DNA of 64,000 nucleotides from Brucella daejeonensis (GCF_014199265.1 NZ_JACIJG010000001.1:124001-188000), one strand, 5' to 3'. Counted from the stretch's first letter, positions 36,367 through 45,991 are shown. The notes: a model not told the origin generated them from the sequence alone. Numbers and translations are program-made.

Positions 36367-38324
36367 AACGCCTGTCCTATACCTACGTACAAGCCATAGC
36401 TCGGATCGCCCGAGCGGCGGTTGAGCGGAACGGCGACATCGAGGCGGATCGGTCCGAGACCGGTCAGGTAGCGCAGACCGCCACCGACGCCGACACGCAT
36501 TTGTTCCGAGAAATCGGGGAAGGATTTTTCACCCACATAACCGGCATCGACAAAAGCGACCGCGCCGATGGAATCGGTGATGCGGGCGCGCACTTCGCCA
36601 TTGGCCTCGATGAGGGAACGCCCGCCGATAATGTCGCCATTACCCGCGCTGACACCGATATTGCGATAGCCGTAGCCGCGAACCGAGCCGCCGCCGCCCG
36701 CAAGGAAAAGCTGGCTCGGCGGCAGGTCCTCGATGGAGGCGCCGACGATGGAGCCGACCTTGAGACGGCCCGCCAGTATCACGCGGTCCTTCTCGCCGAA
36801 ACCGTAATAGGTCCGGCCTTCGGCGGTGAAGCGGGTGGCGAAATTGCCATACTGGAACTCGTAGAAGGGCTGGATATTGCCTTCCAGATAGAAGCCCGAA
36901 CTCGGGTCCGGCTTGTTGTTGCGGCTGTCGTAGAGCAGGCTGCCCTCAAGCCCCGCCGTGGTGAACGTGCGGTCGCCGAACACATCGTCGCTGAAACGGC
37001 CATGGCTCGCCTTGGCATAAAGCGCGCCCGACAGTTCGTCGCTGAAAATCTGCGTGAAGCCGGTTTTCGCATTGACCGATGTTTCGGTATAGGCGTCCAG
37101 CACCTCGCGCCTGGCGTCGAGCGAAGCGACAAAATCCGTGTCCGGCGTGTAGACGCCCGGCTTTGTGAAGGTCGTGCCCAGAAGATAGGTGTAATTCTGC
37201 GGATCGAAGGAATTGTCCTGCGTGCCGCCAATGCCGCTGACCTTGGCGTCGAAGCGCAGGCGCTCGCCGCGCCCGAACAGGTTGCGGTGCATCCAGTAGC
37301 CGGTAACGCCGAAGCCGTCGATGGTCGAATATTCCGCACCGAAGCCGAAGCGGCGGGGTTTTCGCTCCTGCACGTTGAGCGTCATCGGCAGGCTTCCGTC
37401 CGGCTCGATCTTTTCGGCTTCCTCGAAGCTCATCGCGCGGAAGACTTCCATGCGACCGAGGCGCTTCCTGGCCTTTTCGATATCGTCGGGATCGTATTCC
37501 TGCCCTTCGTTCAGGCCGGTCATCCAGGCCACGAATTGCGGGTCCATGCGCGCGGTGCCGACCACGCTGACCGGGCCGTAATGCGCCTTCTGGCCGGGAT
37601 CGATCGAAATATCGGCGGAAACCCGATTGTCGGCGTGATCGGCGACGATGTCCTCGCCGGTAGCGCGCGCTTTCGCATAGCCCTGCTGACGCCATGCCTC
37701 GACGGCCAGACGCTCGGCCTTGATGACCGTGCCGGAGCGGGCAACCTGTCCCGGCGCGAACCCCGCATCCTCGGGCAGATCCACCTTGTCACGCCGGTCG
37801 ACCGGCGGCGGGGCGATGTTGGAAATCGCCGTACGCGAGAACAGGAATTGCGGCCCCGGATCGACCGTGATCGCAACCTTTGCATTGTTTGGAATTTCCG
37901 CATCGGGCGGAACGTCGTTCGCCTCACGACCATCGACGGTAATGGAAATCGTGCCGCCATAGCGGCCTTCGCCATAAAGCGCGGCCAGGATGCGACGGTA
38001 ATCGCCGCGCGCCTTGGCCAGCAGACCGGCGGACCCCGAAGCGGGCCGCTCCGCATCCGCGACGAGGCCCGACGCGCCTTCAATGGTGGATTTCAGATCG
38101 GCTTCCGTGCCATCCGCATTCTTGCGGTCGCCCGTGGCCGCGACCTCGACCGTATAGGTCTTCGGGTCGATAATGTCGGGATCTTCTTTCTTGTCCTCGC
38201 CCCAGAGACGGATTCCGAATATCTCGAACGCCAGTGCAGGCGACACCGTGAATGAGGAAAAATACGCCGCCAGCAAAAGCATGGCGATGCTCTTTCCCTG
38301 TATCGTCCTGTTACTCCAAGTCAT
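36363..38324 (-). CDS. tamA: Outer-membrane translocation protein TamA (BamA/Omp85 family)
   Basis: Protein of 653 aa. Signal peptide to about residue 32 (SFTVSPALA), then POTRA-type domains (YTVEVAATGDRK; VTIDPGPQFLFSR; AHYGPVSVVG), and a C-terminal 16-strand barrel with the conserved AGGGGSVRGYGYRNIG (lid-lock RGY) and final Phe (YVGIGQAF). A GTG 57 bases upstream is an alternative start. It is followed by tamB with a 4-base overlap, the usual order. Confidence 0.93.
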   Translation of the reverse strand: MTWSNRTIQGKSIAMLLLAAYFSSFTVSPALAFEIFGIRLWGEDKKEDPDIIDPKTYTVEVAATGDRKNADGTEADLKSTIEGASGLVADAERPASGSAGLLAKARGDYRRILAALYGEGRYGGTISITVDGREANDVPPDAEIPNNAKVAITVDPGPQFLFSRTAISNIAPPPVDRRDKVDLPEDAGFAPGQVARSGTVIKAERLAVEAWRQQGYAKARATGEDIVADHADNRVSADISIDPGQKAHYGPVSVVGTARMDPQFVAWMTGLNEGQEYDPDDIEKARKRLGRMEVFRAMSFEEAEKIEPDGSLPMTLNVQERKPRRFGFGAEYSTIDGFGVTGYWMHRNLFGRGERLRFDAKVSGIGGTQDNSFDPQNYTYLLGTTFTKPGVYTPDTDFVASLDARREVLDAYTETSVNAKTGFTQIFSDELSGALYAKASHGRFSDDVFGDRTFTTAGLEGSLLYDSRNNKPDPSSGFYLEGNIQPFYEFQYGNFATRFTAEGRTYYGFGEKDRVILAGRLKVGSIVGASIEDLPPSQLFLAGGGGSVRGYGYRNIGVSAGNGDIIGGRSLIEANGEVRARITDSIGAVAFVDAGYVGEKSFPDFSEQMRVGVGGGLRYLTGLGPIRLDVAVPLNRRSGDPSYGLYVGIGQAF

Positions 38325-38656
38325 ACGCGCTACTGTCCGGTTCCTGTCTAAGCGGTCGCCTGGCAGCGTCCCGTTTGTCACCCCCCAGCCCAGGACGATT
38401 CAGGGATTACCATGGGGAGAACGGAACTCCAAGCAACAACGCTAGATATGGACCATTTCAGTCAATGGAGTATTAACGTTACCACACTCCTGCGCCCGCC
38501 AGCACGGGTTGAGCGGACCAGAGCCGCGACAGCCGGTAATAATTGTGGTTTTTGAAAAGCGGCGGCTCGCCGGCGGGGTGTCGGCGAGCCGCCTATCAGG
38601 TCATGGGAGGAGGGGAGGATGACCTGATAGAAACCTGTATTGCCTGTCGGCGCCGG
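38325..38656. other. Intergenic region upstream of tamA with a terminator at its right side
   Basis: The segment 38325-38540 is the tamA leader/promoter. It is modestly AT-rich near 38455 (TTTCAGTCAATGGAGTATTAAC), but I see no defined regulator site. The remaining 115 bp hold the hairpin that ends the SH3-domain gene. Confidence 0.5.
38562..38594 (-). terminator. Strong terminator of the SH3-domain gene
   Basis: Perfect 12-bp stem GGCGGCTCGCCG / CGGCGAGCCGCC with a 9-base loop. On the minus strand it is followed by CTTTTCAAAAACC, i.e. a U-containing tail, about 62 bp after the stop codon. Confidence 0.8.
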
Positions 38657-39307
38657 TCAGCGACCGGCGTGCATCGGACGCAGATTGCCGAAGCGGTGAC
38701 CGCCAAAGCCCCGATTGAATGCGGGGCGATTGAACCCACCGGAGCCGAAATGCGGCCTCACCGGACCTGGCCCCCAATTGTGGCGGTTCCCCCACCCGCG
38801 CCCGCCCCATTTCGGGCCAACGCCCCAGCGGGGATTCCAATGGTTATGTCCGCCGTGCCTCCAATAATCGTGCCCCCAATAACCGTGCCTCCAATAATCG
38901 TGCCCCCAATAGCCGCCCGTGGCCCAGCCCATCCCCAGACCAAGGCCAAAACCCGGCGCCCAGCCGTCGTAACCATTGTCGACGACAACGGTCGTCGTGG
39001 ACGGTGCGTCATAGGCCGGACCGCTATAGGAGCCGAAACGGACATAGCGCGCGGACACAAAGCCGACGCGGCTGCCATTATAAATCCGGCACCAGCCCCT
39101 GGAACAGGAACCGGCATTCACGGTCGCTCCCGCCGGAAGCGTCGCAAGCCGCGCGTAATTAGCCCCCGGCCCCGAGCGGATATTGACCGAAGCCGAGACA
39201 TGGGCGGAAGCCGCGGATGCAACCGCTGGCGTGACCAGAACCGCAGCCGCAAGGACGGCGCCGGGAATACGTTTATTATTAAGTATTACCTTAAATAAAT
39301 ACATCAT
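38657..39307 (-). CDS. SH3-domain secreted protein with Trp/His/Gly-rich tail
   Basis: Protein of 216 aa. A signal peptide ends at SAASA (about residue 34). It is followed by one bacterial SH3_3 domain (VNIRSGPGANYARLATLPAGATV, GWCRIYNGSRVGFVSARYV). The C-terminal 100 residues are Gly, Trp, His, Asn and Arg-rich, with a 10-residue unit (GYWGHDYWRH) repeated twice. SH3 domains of this kind bind cell-wall components, and the tail may bind metal or be disordered. GGAG five bases before ATG 39307 fixes the start. Confidence 0.85.
   Translation of the reverse strand: MMYLFKVILNNKRIPGAVLAAAVLVTPAVASAASAHVSASVNIRSGPGANYARLATLPAGATVNAGSCSRGWCRIYNGSRVGFVSARYVRFGSYSGPAYDAPSTTTVVVDNGYDGWAPGFGLGLGMGWATGGYWGHDYWRHGYWGHDYWRHGGHNHWNPRWGVGPKWGGRGWGNRHNWGPGPVRPHFGSGGFNRPAFNRGFGGHRFGNLRPMHAGR
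38855..38914 (-). repeat. Two tandem 30-bp repeats inside the SH3-domain gene
   Basis: The 30-bp unit GTGCCTCCAATAATCG... occurs twice in tandem (38855-38884 and 38885-38914) with one or two differences, and each half is itself a 15-bp repeat. It encodes the YWGHDYWRHG units and could vary in copy number between strains without shifting the frame. Confidence 0.9.
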
Positions 39308-39736
39308 ACCTACTCCATATTTGCCTATATATATAGATACAACAGGCACCATCCATGAATGATACTACGAAAATATCGAAACAAATGCAAACAACGCCAT
39401 CGATAATGGTAAATTTATGGCATATATTATCTTTATCTACATTCGTAAACTACAAGCTCAATTCGACATTACAGACGTTCAAATCCTGTTTACATAAATT
39501 TTACTCTAATTTTATCGAAGTGAATTTCAGGGCATGTCGCCAAAACGAAAAAGCGCCCCGGAATGAACCGGGGCGCCACGCGGCTTTGGGGGGAGAGAGG
39601 GAGAACAAGCCGCGATACCGGACCGTCAGGTCTGTATTTCACGCGGGCTGAAAAGCGGTCCTGTTGAAACGTATCTCACCGGAACGCCAAGCCCTTCGTT
39701 CGCCGTGGTTTCCGACCGGCGATCAGAAACAGCGGA
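39308..39736. other. AT-rich promoter region and cyo terminator
   Basis: The segment from 39308 to about 39530 is strongly AT-rich, unlike its surroundings, and probably contains the SH3 gene promoter reading left. The part from 39540 holds the cyo terminator, followed by a G-rich patch (GGGGGGAGAGAGGGAG) of no clear role. Short open frames here look like chance. Confidence 0.5.
39553..39576 (-). terminator. Terminator of the cyoABCD operon
   Basis: Perfect 9-bp stem GCGCCCCGG / CCGGGGCGC with loop AATGAA. On the minus strand it is followed by TTTTTCGTTTT. It lies about 160 bp after the cyoD stop. Confidence 0.85.
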
Positions 39737-40105
39737 TCACGGCAGATTGCGCACGTCGTCCGGCGTCATATACATCGGCATCATATTGCTATCGAGGTGA
39801 TGCATGACCCAGATGGAGCCTGCCAGCACGATGGCCAGAATGATGACCGTGAAGATGAATGCCAGCATGTTCCAGCCGCCTTCCGACTTCGGATCGAGGT
39901 GCAGGAAATAGACCAGATGCACCAGGATCTGCACGACGGCGATGCCGAGCACGATGGCTGCGGTGGTTCCCGGCGTGAAATAGCCGTTCATCGCCAGCAT
40001 GAAGGGAACGACGGTCAGGACGATCGCCAGTACGAAGCCGATAAGATAGGACTTCAGATTGCCGTGGCTTGCGCCATGGTCGTGTATTTCGTGTGCAGAG
40101 CTCAT
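39737..40105 (-). CDS. cyoD: Cytochrome o ubiquinol oxidase subunit IV
   Basis: Protein of 122 aa with three membrane spans (about residues 19-38, 46-68 and 82-104). The block HLDPKSEGGWNMLAFIFTVIIL is characteristic of CyoD, a structural subunit of the bo3 quinol oxidase. ATG 40105 overlaps the cyoC stop (TGATG). It is the last gene of the operon; no cyoE (heme O synthase) follows, so that gene must lie elsewhere. Confidence 0.92.
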   Translation of the reverse strand: MSSAHEIHDHGASHGNLKSYLIGFVLAIVLTVVPFMLAMNGYFTPGTTAAIVLGIAVVQILVHLVYFLHLDPKSEGGWNMLAFIFTVIILAIVLAGSIWVMHHLDSNMMPMYMTPDDVRNLP

Positions 40106-40734
40106 CACAGTACACCCAGCAGATAGACAAGAGTAAAGACGCCGATCCAGATGATGTCCAGAAAGTGCCAGAAGAGGCTGAGGCACATCACGCGCGTCTG
40201 GTTCTTTTCGGTCAGGCCGTCGCGCAGGAGCTGGGCGGTCAGCACCACGATCCAGATCAGGCCGGAGGTGATGTGAAGGCCGTGGGTTCCGACCAGCGTG
40301 AAGAAGGCGGACAGGAAGGCGCTGCGGCCCGGACCTGCTTCTTCGTGGATCAGGTGGCTGAATTCATAGATTTCCATGCCGAGGAAGCCCGCGCCCAGCA
40401 GGAAGGTAATGCCCAGCCAGAACAGAAGGCCCGTGCGGTTCTTCTTGAACATCGACAGCGTCGCCAGACCGTAGGTCAGCGACGACACCAGAAGCAGCAT
40501 GGTTTCGATCAGCACGAAGTTCAGGTCGAACAGTTCACGGCCGGTCGGGCCGCCCGCGAACTGGTGCGCCAGAACGGCGTAGGTTGCAAAGAGTCCCGAA
40601 AACAGGACGCAGTCGCTCATCAGGTAGATCCAGAAGCCGACCAGCGTGGTCGATCCTGCATCGTGATGGTCCTCATGCGCGGGTTGCGCGTTGCCGCCCA
40701 GAAACGGCGCGGCGTTGGAAATGTGAGCGCTCAT
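40105..40734 (-). CDS. cyoC: Cytochrome o ubiquinol oxidase subunit III
   Basis: Protein of 209 aa with five membrane spans. [24 protein letters not shown] and the late [15 protein letters not shown] match CyoC/CoxC-type subunits. ATG 40734 has AGGAGG nine bases upstream; it begins 5 bp after the cyoB stop. It stabilises the oxidase core in the inner membrane. Confidence 0.94.
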   Translation of the reverse strand: MSAHISNAAPFLGGNAQPAHEDHHDAGSTTLVGFWIYLMSDCVLFSGLFATYAVLAHQFAGGPTGRELFDLNFVLIETMLLLVSSLTYGLATLSMFKKNRTGLLFWLGITFLLGAGFLGMEIYEFSHLIHEEAGPGRSAFLSAFFTLVGTHGLHITSGLIWIVVLTAQLLRDGLTEKNQTRVMCLSLFWHFLDIIWIGVFTLVYLLGVL

Positions 40735-40739
40735 GGGAA

Positions 40740-42719
40740 TCAAGCCTCCTGAGCCGTCAGTTGCCGGGTGCGCAGGTCTTCGACGTCCTGCACTTCCTCG
40801 GCCGGGACATAATAGTCCCTGTCATTGTTGAACGAATGGGCGATGGCAACGATCAGCACGCCTGCGGCCGCGGCAATCGCCAGCCACCAGATGTGCCACA
40901 CAAGGGCAAAGCCAAGCGGAATGTTCAGCATGCCGATGAGGAAGCCCGTTGCGGTGTTTTTCGGCATATGGATGCGCGCGAATTTTTCGGTGCGGCGCAC
41001 ATAGCCGTTCTGCTTCATGTCCCACCAGGCATCGTGGTCACGCACATGCGGAAGTTCGGCGAAGTTGTAGAAGGCGGGCGGCGAAGACAGCGACCATTCG
41101 AGCGTGCGGCCCGTGCCCCAGCTGTCGCCATTGGTATCGCGCAGCTTTTCGCGGTCGCGGATCGAGACCATGATCTGGAGAATCTGGAACACGATACCGC
41201 ACAGAATAACCGCAACGCCGACGGCAGCTACGATCAGATAGATGTGCCATGCCGGATTTTCAGTGTGGTTCAGACGGCGCGTCATGCCCATCAGGCCGAG
41301 CACATAGAGCGGCATGAAGGCGAGCATGAAGCCGACCAGCCAGCACCAGAAGGCATTGCGGCCCAGACGTTCGTTGAGCTTGAAGCCGAAAGCCTTCGGC
41401 CACCAGTAGACGACACCGGCGAAGCAGCCGAACAGGACGCCCGAAATGATCACATTATGGAAGTGAGCGATCAGGAACACCGAATTGTGCAGCACGAAAT
41501 CCGCGGGCGGAACGGCGAGAAGAACGCCGGTCATGCCGCCGATGACGAAGGTGCACATGAAGCCGATGGTCCACAGGATCGGCGTTTCCATGCGGACGCG
41601 GCCCTTATACATGGTGAAGAGCCAGTTGAAGACTTTTGCACCTGTCGGGATCGAGATGATCATGGTCGCCACGCCGAAGAAGGCGTTGACGCTGGCGCCG
41701 CCGCCCATGGTGAAGAAGTGGTGCACCCAGACGAGGAAGGACAGGATGGTGATCGCAACCGTCGCATAGACCATCGACGTGTAGCCGAACAGGCGCTTGC
41801 CGGAGAAGGTCGCGACGATTTCGGAGAAGATGCCGAAGCAGGGCAGGACCAGGATATAGACTTCCGGGTGGCCCCAGATCCAGATGAGGTTGATATACAT
41901 CATCGGATTGCCGCCGGCATCATTGGTGAAGAAGTGGAAATCCAGATAACGGTCGAGCGACAGAAGCGCCAGCGTGACGGTCAGGATCGGGAATGCGGCG
42001 ATGATCAGCACGTTGGAGCACAGCGACGTCCAGGTGAAGACCGGCACCTGCATCATGCCCATGCCGGGCGCGCGCATCTTGATGATGGTGGTGACGAGGT
42101 TGACGCCTGAAAGCAGCGTGCCCATGCCTGAAATCTGCAAGGCCCAGATATAGTAATCCACGCCGACATCCGGGCTGAATTCCTTGCCCGACAGCGGCGG
42201 ATAGGCGAGCCAGCCGGTCTTGGCGAATTCGCCGACGCCGAGCGAGACGTTGACGAGGATCGCGCCTGCAACCGTGAGCCAGAAGCTGAGCGAGTTGAGG
42301 TAGGGGAAGGCCACGTCGCGCGCGCCGATCTGGAGCGGGACCGCGAAGTTCATCAGGCCGACGATGAAAGGCATCGCCACGAAGAAGATCATGATCACGC
42401 CATGGGCGGTGAAGACCTGATCGTAATGGTGTGGTGGCAGGAAGCCTTCATTGGCGCCGGAGGCGAGAGCCTGCTGGGCGCGCATCATGACGGCATCGGA
42501 GAAGCCGCGGAACAGCATCACCAGCGCCAGAATGATATACATGACGCCGATGCGCTTGTGATCGACGGAGGTGAGCCAGTCGCTCCAGAGCACGGCCCAT
42601 TTACGGTAGTAGGTAATGGCCGCAAGAATGGCGAGCGCCCCGCCCGCCACCGCGGCCAATGTGACCATGATGATCGGCTCGTGATACGGGATCGCGTCGA
42701 GCGTAAGTTTTCCGAACAT
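40740..42719 (-). CDS. cyoB: Cytochrome o ubiquinol oxidase subunit I (catalytic)
   Basis: Protein of 659 aa, the heme-copper oxidase core with about 15 membrane spans. The CuB and heme ligands are present: H284 in HPEVYI with the cross-linked Tyr, the pair in WVHHFFTMG, and HFHNVI. It reduces O2 to water and pumps protons. The start is ATG 42719 ([11 protein letters not shown]), which matches the N-terminus of E. coli CyoB; a GTG three codons earlier is less likely. It is 126 bp after cyoA. Confidence 0.97.
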   Translation of the reverse strand: MFGKLTLDAIPYHEPIIMVTLAAVAGGALAILAAITYYRKWAVLWSDWLTSVDHKRIGVMYIILALVMLFRGFSDAVMMRAQQALASGANEGFLPPHHYDQVFTAHGVIMIFFVAMPFIVGLMNFAVPLQIGARDVAFPYLNSLSFWLTVAGAILVNVSLGVGEFAKTGWLAYPPLSGKEFSPDVGVDYYIWALQISGMGTLLSGVNLVTTIIKMRAPGMGMMQVPVFTWTSLCSNVLIIAAFPILTVTLALLSLDRYLDFHFFTNDAGGNPMMYINLIWIWGHPEVYILVLPCFGIFSEIVATFSGKRLFGYTSMVYATVAITILSFLVWVHHFFTMGGGASVNAFFGVATMIISIPTGAKVFNWLFTMYKGRVRMETPILWTIGFMCTFVIGGMTGVLLAVPPADFVLHNSVFLIAHFHNVIISGVLFGCFAGVVYWWPKAFGFKLNERLGRNAFWCWLVGFMLAFMPLYVLGLMGMTRRLNHTENPAWHIYLIVAAVGVAVILCGIVFQILQIMVSIRDREKLRDTNGDSWGTGRTLEWSLSSPPAFYNFAELPHVRDHDAWWDMKQNGYVRRTEKFARIHMPKNTATGFLIGMLNIPLGFALVWHIWWLAIAAAAGVLIVAIAHSFNNDRDYYVPAEEVQDVEDLRTRQLTAQEA

Positions 42720-42845
42720 TTTTATCACGTTTCGATTGTAGCAATTCCGGCAAGGCCCTGACGGCCTTCATCCCGGAACCGCGTGAAACAAGGGATTGAA
42801 TGCGATGACCGCGAGCCCGGCAGGGCGCGCGGCGTCATCGGCAAA

Positions 42846-43859
42846 TCAGTTTGCAAGCTGCGACAGGCGCTGTGGCTGAACGGCGCAGATGATGTCGCTC
42901 GCCCACTGGCTGAAATCGACGGGAGAAGACTTGCGCAGATCGGCGCGTGCTTCCCGGATCATCTGCTGACGGTGCATTTCGTCATCGAGGCAGACGGACT
43001 TGCCGTCCCAGCAGCGGTTCACGATGTCGTGGAACAACGACTTGTCGCTGAAGGTGAAGAACTGGACCGGGTGCTTTTCGCTCGGCTGGACCAGCGAAGC
43101 GTAACGCGCGCCGTTCAGTTCCTCGCCTTTGGCCACGGCCTGGGCCTTCACATCGGCAACCCACTTGTCGAAGTCGGCCTGATTGTAGGCATGGGCCTTG
43201 AAGCGCATCTGGGCGAAGCCCTGACCGCTGTAATTGGCCGAAATGCCGTCATATTCACCTTCATGATTGGCGACGAGATGCAGCTTGGTCTGCATACTGG
43301 GCATGGTGTAGACCTGACTGCCCAGCGCCGGAATGAAGAAGGAATTCATGATGTTGCTGGCGGTCAGCTTGAAGTTGACCGGCACATCGACAGGCATGGC
43401 CATCTCGTTGACGGTGGCGATGCCCTGATCGGGATAGATGAAAAGCCATTTCCAGTCGAGCGCGACGACTTCGACATTGACGGGCTTCGCGTTCGATTCC
43501 AGCTGGCGGTAGGGATCGAGCCTGTGGGTGCTGATCCATGTGACCGTGCCGAGAACGACGATGATCGCCATCGGGATAAGCCAGACGGCAAGCTCGATTT
43601 TGGTCGAATGATGCCAGTCCGGCTGGTAATCCGCCTTTTCGTTCGATGCGCGGTACTTCCAGGCGAAGAACAGCGTCATGAAGATGACGGGAACCACGAC
43701 GAGCAGCATGATGCCGGTCGCAAAAAGGATGAGATCGCGCTCCGCCATGCCGACCTCTCCCTTGGGGGAGAGCAGAACCTGGTTCTCGCAGCCGGCGAGA
43801 AATGCAGTCAGGGCCAGTACGGCGAACGAGACGATCGTCCGGGGGGTGCCGTGTTTCAT
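42846..43859 (-). CDS. cyoA: Cytochrome o ubiquinol oxidase subunit II
   Basis: Protein of 337 aa: lipoprotein signal with LAGC (about residue 24), two membrane spans, and a periplasmic cupredoxin domain (VEVVALDWKWLFIYPDQGIATVNE). The cysteines and other ligands of a CuA centre are absent, as expected for a quinol rather than cytochrome c oxidase. ATG 43859 is chosen over two upstream ATGs because GGAAAG precedes it and the signal peptide then has normal length. First gene of cyoABCD. Confidence 0.95.
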   Translation of the reverse strand: MKHGTPRTIVSFAVLALTAFLAGCENQVLLSPKGEVGMAERDLILFATGIMLLVVVPVIFMTLFFAWKYRASNEKADYQPDWHHSTKIELAVWLIPMAIIVVLGTVTWISTHRLDPYRQLESNAKPVNVEVVALDWKWLFIYPDQGIATVNEMAMPVDVPVNFKLTASNIMNSFFIPALGSQVYTMPSMQTKLHLVANHEGEYDGISANYSGQGFAQMRFKAHAYNQADFDKWVADVKAQAVAKGEELNGARYASLVQPSEKHPVQFFTFSDKSLFHDIVNRCWDGKSVCLDDEMHRQQMIREARADLRKSSPVDFSQWASDIICAVQPQRLSQLAN

Positions 43860-44067
43860 TTGTCTTTCCATCTTGCGCACGGAGCGTCATCTCCGGCGCA
43901 TTCGTCATTTCCTAGTTTTCGGTAAATTCTGAAAATTCCAAACGTACAGTTATATCGAATTGTCCGATTTGTCACGCCTGTGGCGAAAAATGTGCTGGAA
44001 CCTGGAGCATCATCCGACCGGAGTGAAACGAGCACGATCAAGATTATGCTTAAAATAAAAGGGATTA
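43860..44067 (-). promoter_or_regulatory. Presumed cyo promoter region
   Basis: This 208-bp segment lies between cyoA and the complete Bru-RS-like element. It contains AT-rich patches (TCTGAAAATTCC, ATATCGAATTG), but I see no FNR, ArcA-like or other clear operator. A promoter for cyoABCD must be in or near it; it is not defined by motif. Confidence 0.4.
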
Positions 44068-44335
44068 GGGTCTAAACCCAATTAGGTTTCGGGCGTGGCG
44101 TGAGCCGGATTTTGTTCCTGAACAGGAGGGAAGGCCGACGTGGTGTCCCCCACCACGAGGACTTTTCGACGTATTCAGGGGCAAAATCCGCCACGTCCCG
44201 GAGGGATATGACGAAAATAACCCATTTTGGCGTCGCGAAACCTCGATGGGGAACCACCCCACCTTCGGTTTCGCTCCTGAAACTGTGCCATTTTCGACCA
44301 TACCACGCTCCAAATCCTGATTGGGTTTAGACCCT
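44068..44335. mobile_element. Complete Bru-RS-like palindromic element with terminal inverted repeats
   Basis: About 268 bp bounded by AGGGTCTAAACCCAAT and its inverse ATTGGGTTTAGACCCT. The inverted termini continue with a few mismatches for about 30 bp (...GCGTGG). It carries no open frame and looks like a non-autonomous element. It contains a nested hairpin around GTGGTGTCCCCCACCAC. A truncated copy in the opposite orientation is at 15675-15860. I see no clear target duplication. Confidence 0.88.
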
Positions 44336-44336
44336 G

Positions 44337-44375
44337 GAGCGCAGATCTGATTCAATCAGATCGAAACGCGCTCTA
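44337..44375. repeat. REP-like palindrome abutting the Bru-RS-like element
   Basis: Outer arms GAGCGC / GCGCTC and inner arms GATCTGAT / ATCAGATC around TCA, ending CTCTAA. It starts one base after the right end of the complete element. A different palindrome family lies at the same relative place beside the truncated copy. Confidence 0.75.
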
Positions 44376-44565
44376 ATGTCGCGCCCGAAACCGGCTATAC
44401 TCGCGGATGCTACGGGGCCATGAGCTTCGTTATGCGGCGGCTCCCATACGCCCGCCATGGCGGCTTTACAAGACTCAGGGCCGGAGGAAAGCGGTGCGTG
44501 AACAGGATTGTGATGTGGATTTGCGGGGTATACCAATCACCGCTGGCGGGATGAGAGGGGAAGAC

Positions 44566-45531
44566 ATGATTTTTGCCGAATTGCCGCTCAATGAGGCCGA
44601 AGGCGCGATATTGGGCCATGCCATCGCCGCGGGAGCGCTCGGCCTGCGCAAGGGGACGGTGCTCGGTCCCGATCATATTACGGCACTCCGGGAAGCGGGA
44701 ATCGCCGGCGTTCTGGCCGCGCGGCTGGAACCGGGCGACATCGGCGAAGATGAGGCGGCGCTTTCGGTCGGACGGCTTCTCGCCGCCCGCAATGTCGAGA
44801 TCGGCACGGCCACGACCGGGCGCGTCAATCTCTTTGCCGGCGCCGACGGCGTGTTCTGCGTCGATGCCGGACGCATCGATCGGATCAATATGCAGGATGC
44901 GCGTATTTCCGTCGCGACCCTGCGCAATCATGCCCGCGTGGATGCCGGGCAGATGATCGCGACCGTCAAGATCGTCCCCTTCGCCGTGCCGGGCGCCCTG
45001 TTGCAGGAAACGGCAAGCGGGATCGGTTCCGCCCCGCTGCTGGAGGTGGCGGCCTTCCGCAAGACCGCGATCGGCCTGATCCAGTCCCGCCTGCCGACGA
45101 CCCGCGACACGGTTCTGGACAAGACCGGCGCGCTGATGGCGCGGCGCGCGGCAAGCAACGGCGGCGCGATAGAATGCGAAAGGCGCGTGCCGCACGAGGC
45201 CGCCGCCCTGTCGGACGCCATTGCGGAACTGAGCGGTAAATGCGACCTGATCGTCATTTTCAGCGCATCGGCGGTGGCCGACGAAGGCGATATCGTTCCG
45301 CAATCGATCCGCCGCGCGGGCGGCGAACTGTTGCGTATCGGTATGCCTGTCGATCCGGGCAACCTGCTCGTTCTCGGCAGACATGCCGATAAATATATCG
45401 TCGCCGCCCCCGGATCGGCCCGCTCGGCCCGCGAAAACAGTCTCGACCGGATACTCGACCGCCTGATGGCCGGAATGACGCTTTCCGCCGACGATCTTGC
45501 GCTGATGGGCGTGGGCGGCCTGCTTTTCTAA
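44566..45531 (+). CDS. Molybdopterin-binding (MoeA/MogA-like) protein
   Basis: Protein of 321 aa starting MIFAELPLNEAEGAILGHAI, the start pattern of molybdopterin-binding proteins related to MoeA and the N-terminal part of MobA fusions. The C-terminal half (CDLIVIFSASAVADEGDIVPQSI; RIGMPVDPGNLLVLGR) is the MoCF-biosynthesis-like fold. It probably handles or inserts molybdenum cofactor, but the substrate enzyme is not near. AGGGGAAG before ATG 44566 fixes the start; the frame upstream looks non-coding. The TAA stop lies within the next repeat element. Confidence 0.8.
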   Translation: MIFAELPLNEAEGAILGHAIAAGALGLRKGTVLGPDHITALREAGIAGVLAARLEPGDIGEDEAALSVGRLLAARNVEIGTATTGRVNLFAGADGVFCVDAGRIDRINMQDARISVATLRNHARVDAGQMIATVKIVPFAVPGALLQETASGIGSAPLLEVAAFRKTAIGLIQSRLPTTRDTVLDKTGALMARRAASNGGAIECERRVPHEAAALSDAIAELSGKCDLIVIFSASAVADEGDIVPQSIRRAGGELLRIGMPVDPGNLLVLGRHADKYIVAAPGSARSARENSLDRILDRLMAGMTLSADDLALMGVGGLLF

Positions 45532-45634
45532 AGCGGTTCCTGTTTTGACTGAATCGTTGGAGCCGCTCTAACTATTTGTTTTTACGCATGTCTTAATCCC
45601 AAAACCGGTTCCCACTTTTGGGAGACATGCTCTA
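45529..45634. repeat. GCTCTAA-type intergenic element, second copy
   Basis: AAGCGGTTCCTGTTTTGACTG... GCCGCTCTAACTATTTGTTTTTACGCAT matches the first half of the element at 15861, and AACCGGTTCCCACTTTTGGG then gives a different hairpin before CATGCTCTAA. It begins at the stop codon of the molybdopterin-binding gene and may act as its terminator. These are dispersed elements of Rhizobiales. Confidence 0.8.
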
Positions 45635-45673
45635 AGACCCCGGCCGTTGAGTGCGGGGCGGGACCGGGCGAGA

Positions 45674-45991
45674 TCATATCTCGTAATCGAACACCAGAAT
45701 GCCGTCGAGCCCGCCGTCAGCCGCTTCGACAAGGCTTTTGCCCACGTCGACATGGGCCGGGTGCGGAAGATAGGCGTCGCGCGCGGCGCTATCGGCAAAA
45801 TCGACGACAAAGCCGTGCCGGAAGCCCTTTTCGAGCCTTTCGGGACTGTTGTTCGCGCCTGTCGTGATCGCGACGATGCCGTCGATCCGGTCTTTCAGCG
45901 CGACAACGGCGTCGAGCCTGGCGGCGATTTCGTCGGGACCGAGTTCGGGCCGGAATTTAATGAGAACGATATGGCGTATCACGGGCTGCAT
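45674..45991 (-). CDS. Dabb (stress-responsive A/B barrel) domain protein
   Basis: Protein of 105 aa, a single dimeric alpha-beta barrel: MQPVIRHIVLIKFRPELG, GFRHGFVVDFADSAARDAYLPHPAHV, and the terminal GILVFDYEI. Function in bacteria is generally unknown, though some members act on small substrates. AGGAAG five bases before ATG 45991 sets the start. It is read convergently toward the molybdopterin-binding gene. Confidence 0.88.
   Translation of the reverse strand: MQPVIRHIVLIKFRPELGPDEIAARLDAVVALKDRIDGIVAITTGANNSPERLEKGFRHGFVVDFADSAARDAYLPHPAHVDVGKSLVEAADGGLDGILVFDYEI

Noticed and set aside
44068-44335. The Bru-RS-like element as an insertion sequence with transposase
   Set aside because: It is 268 bp long with no open frame of useful length; only the terminal repeats are element-like.
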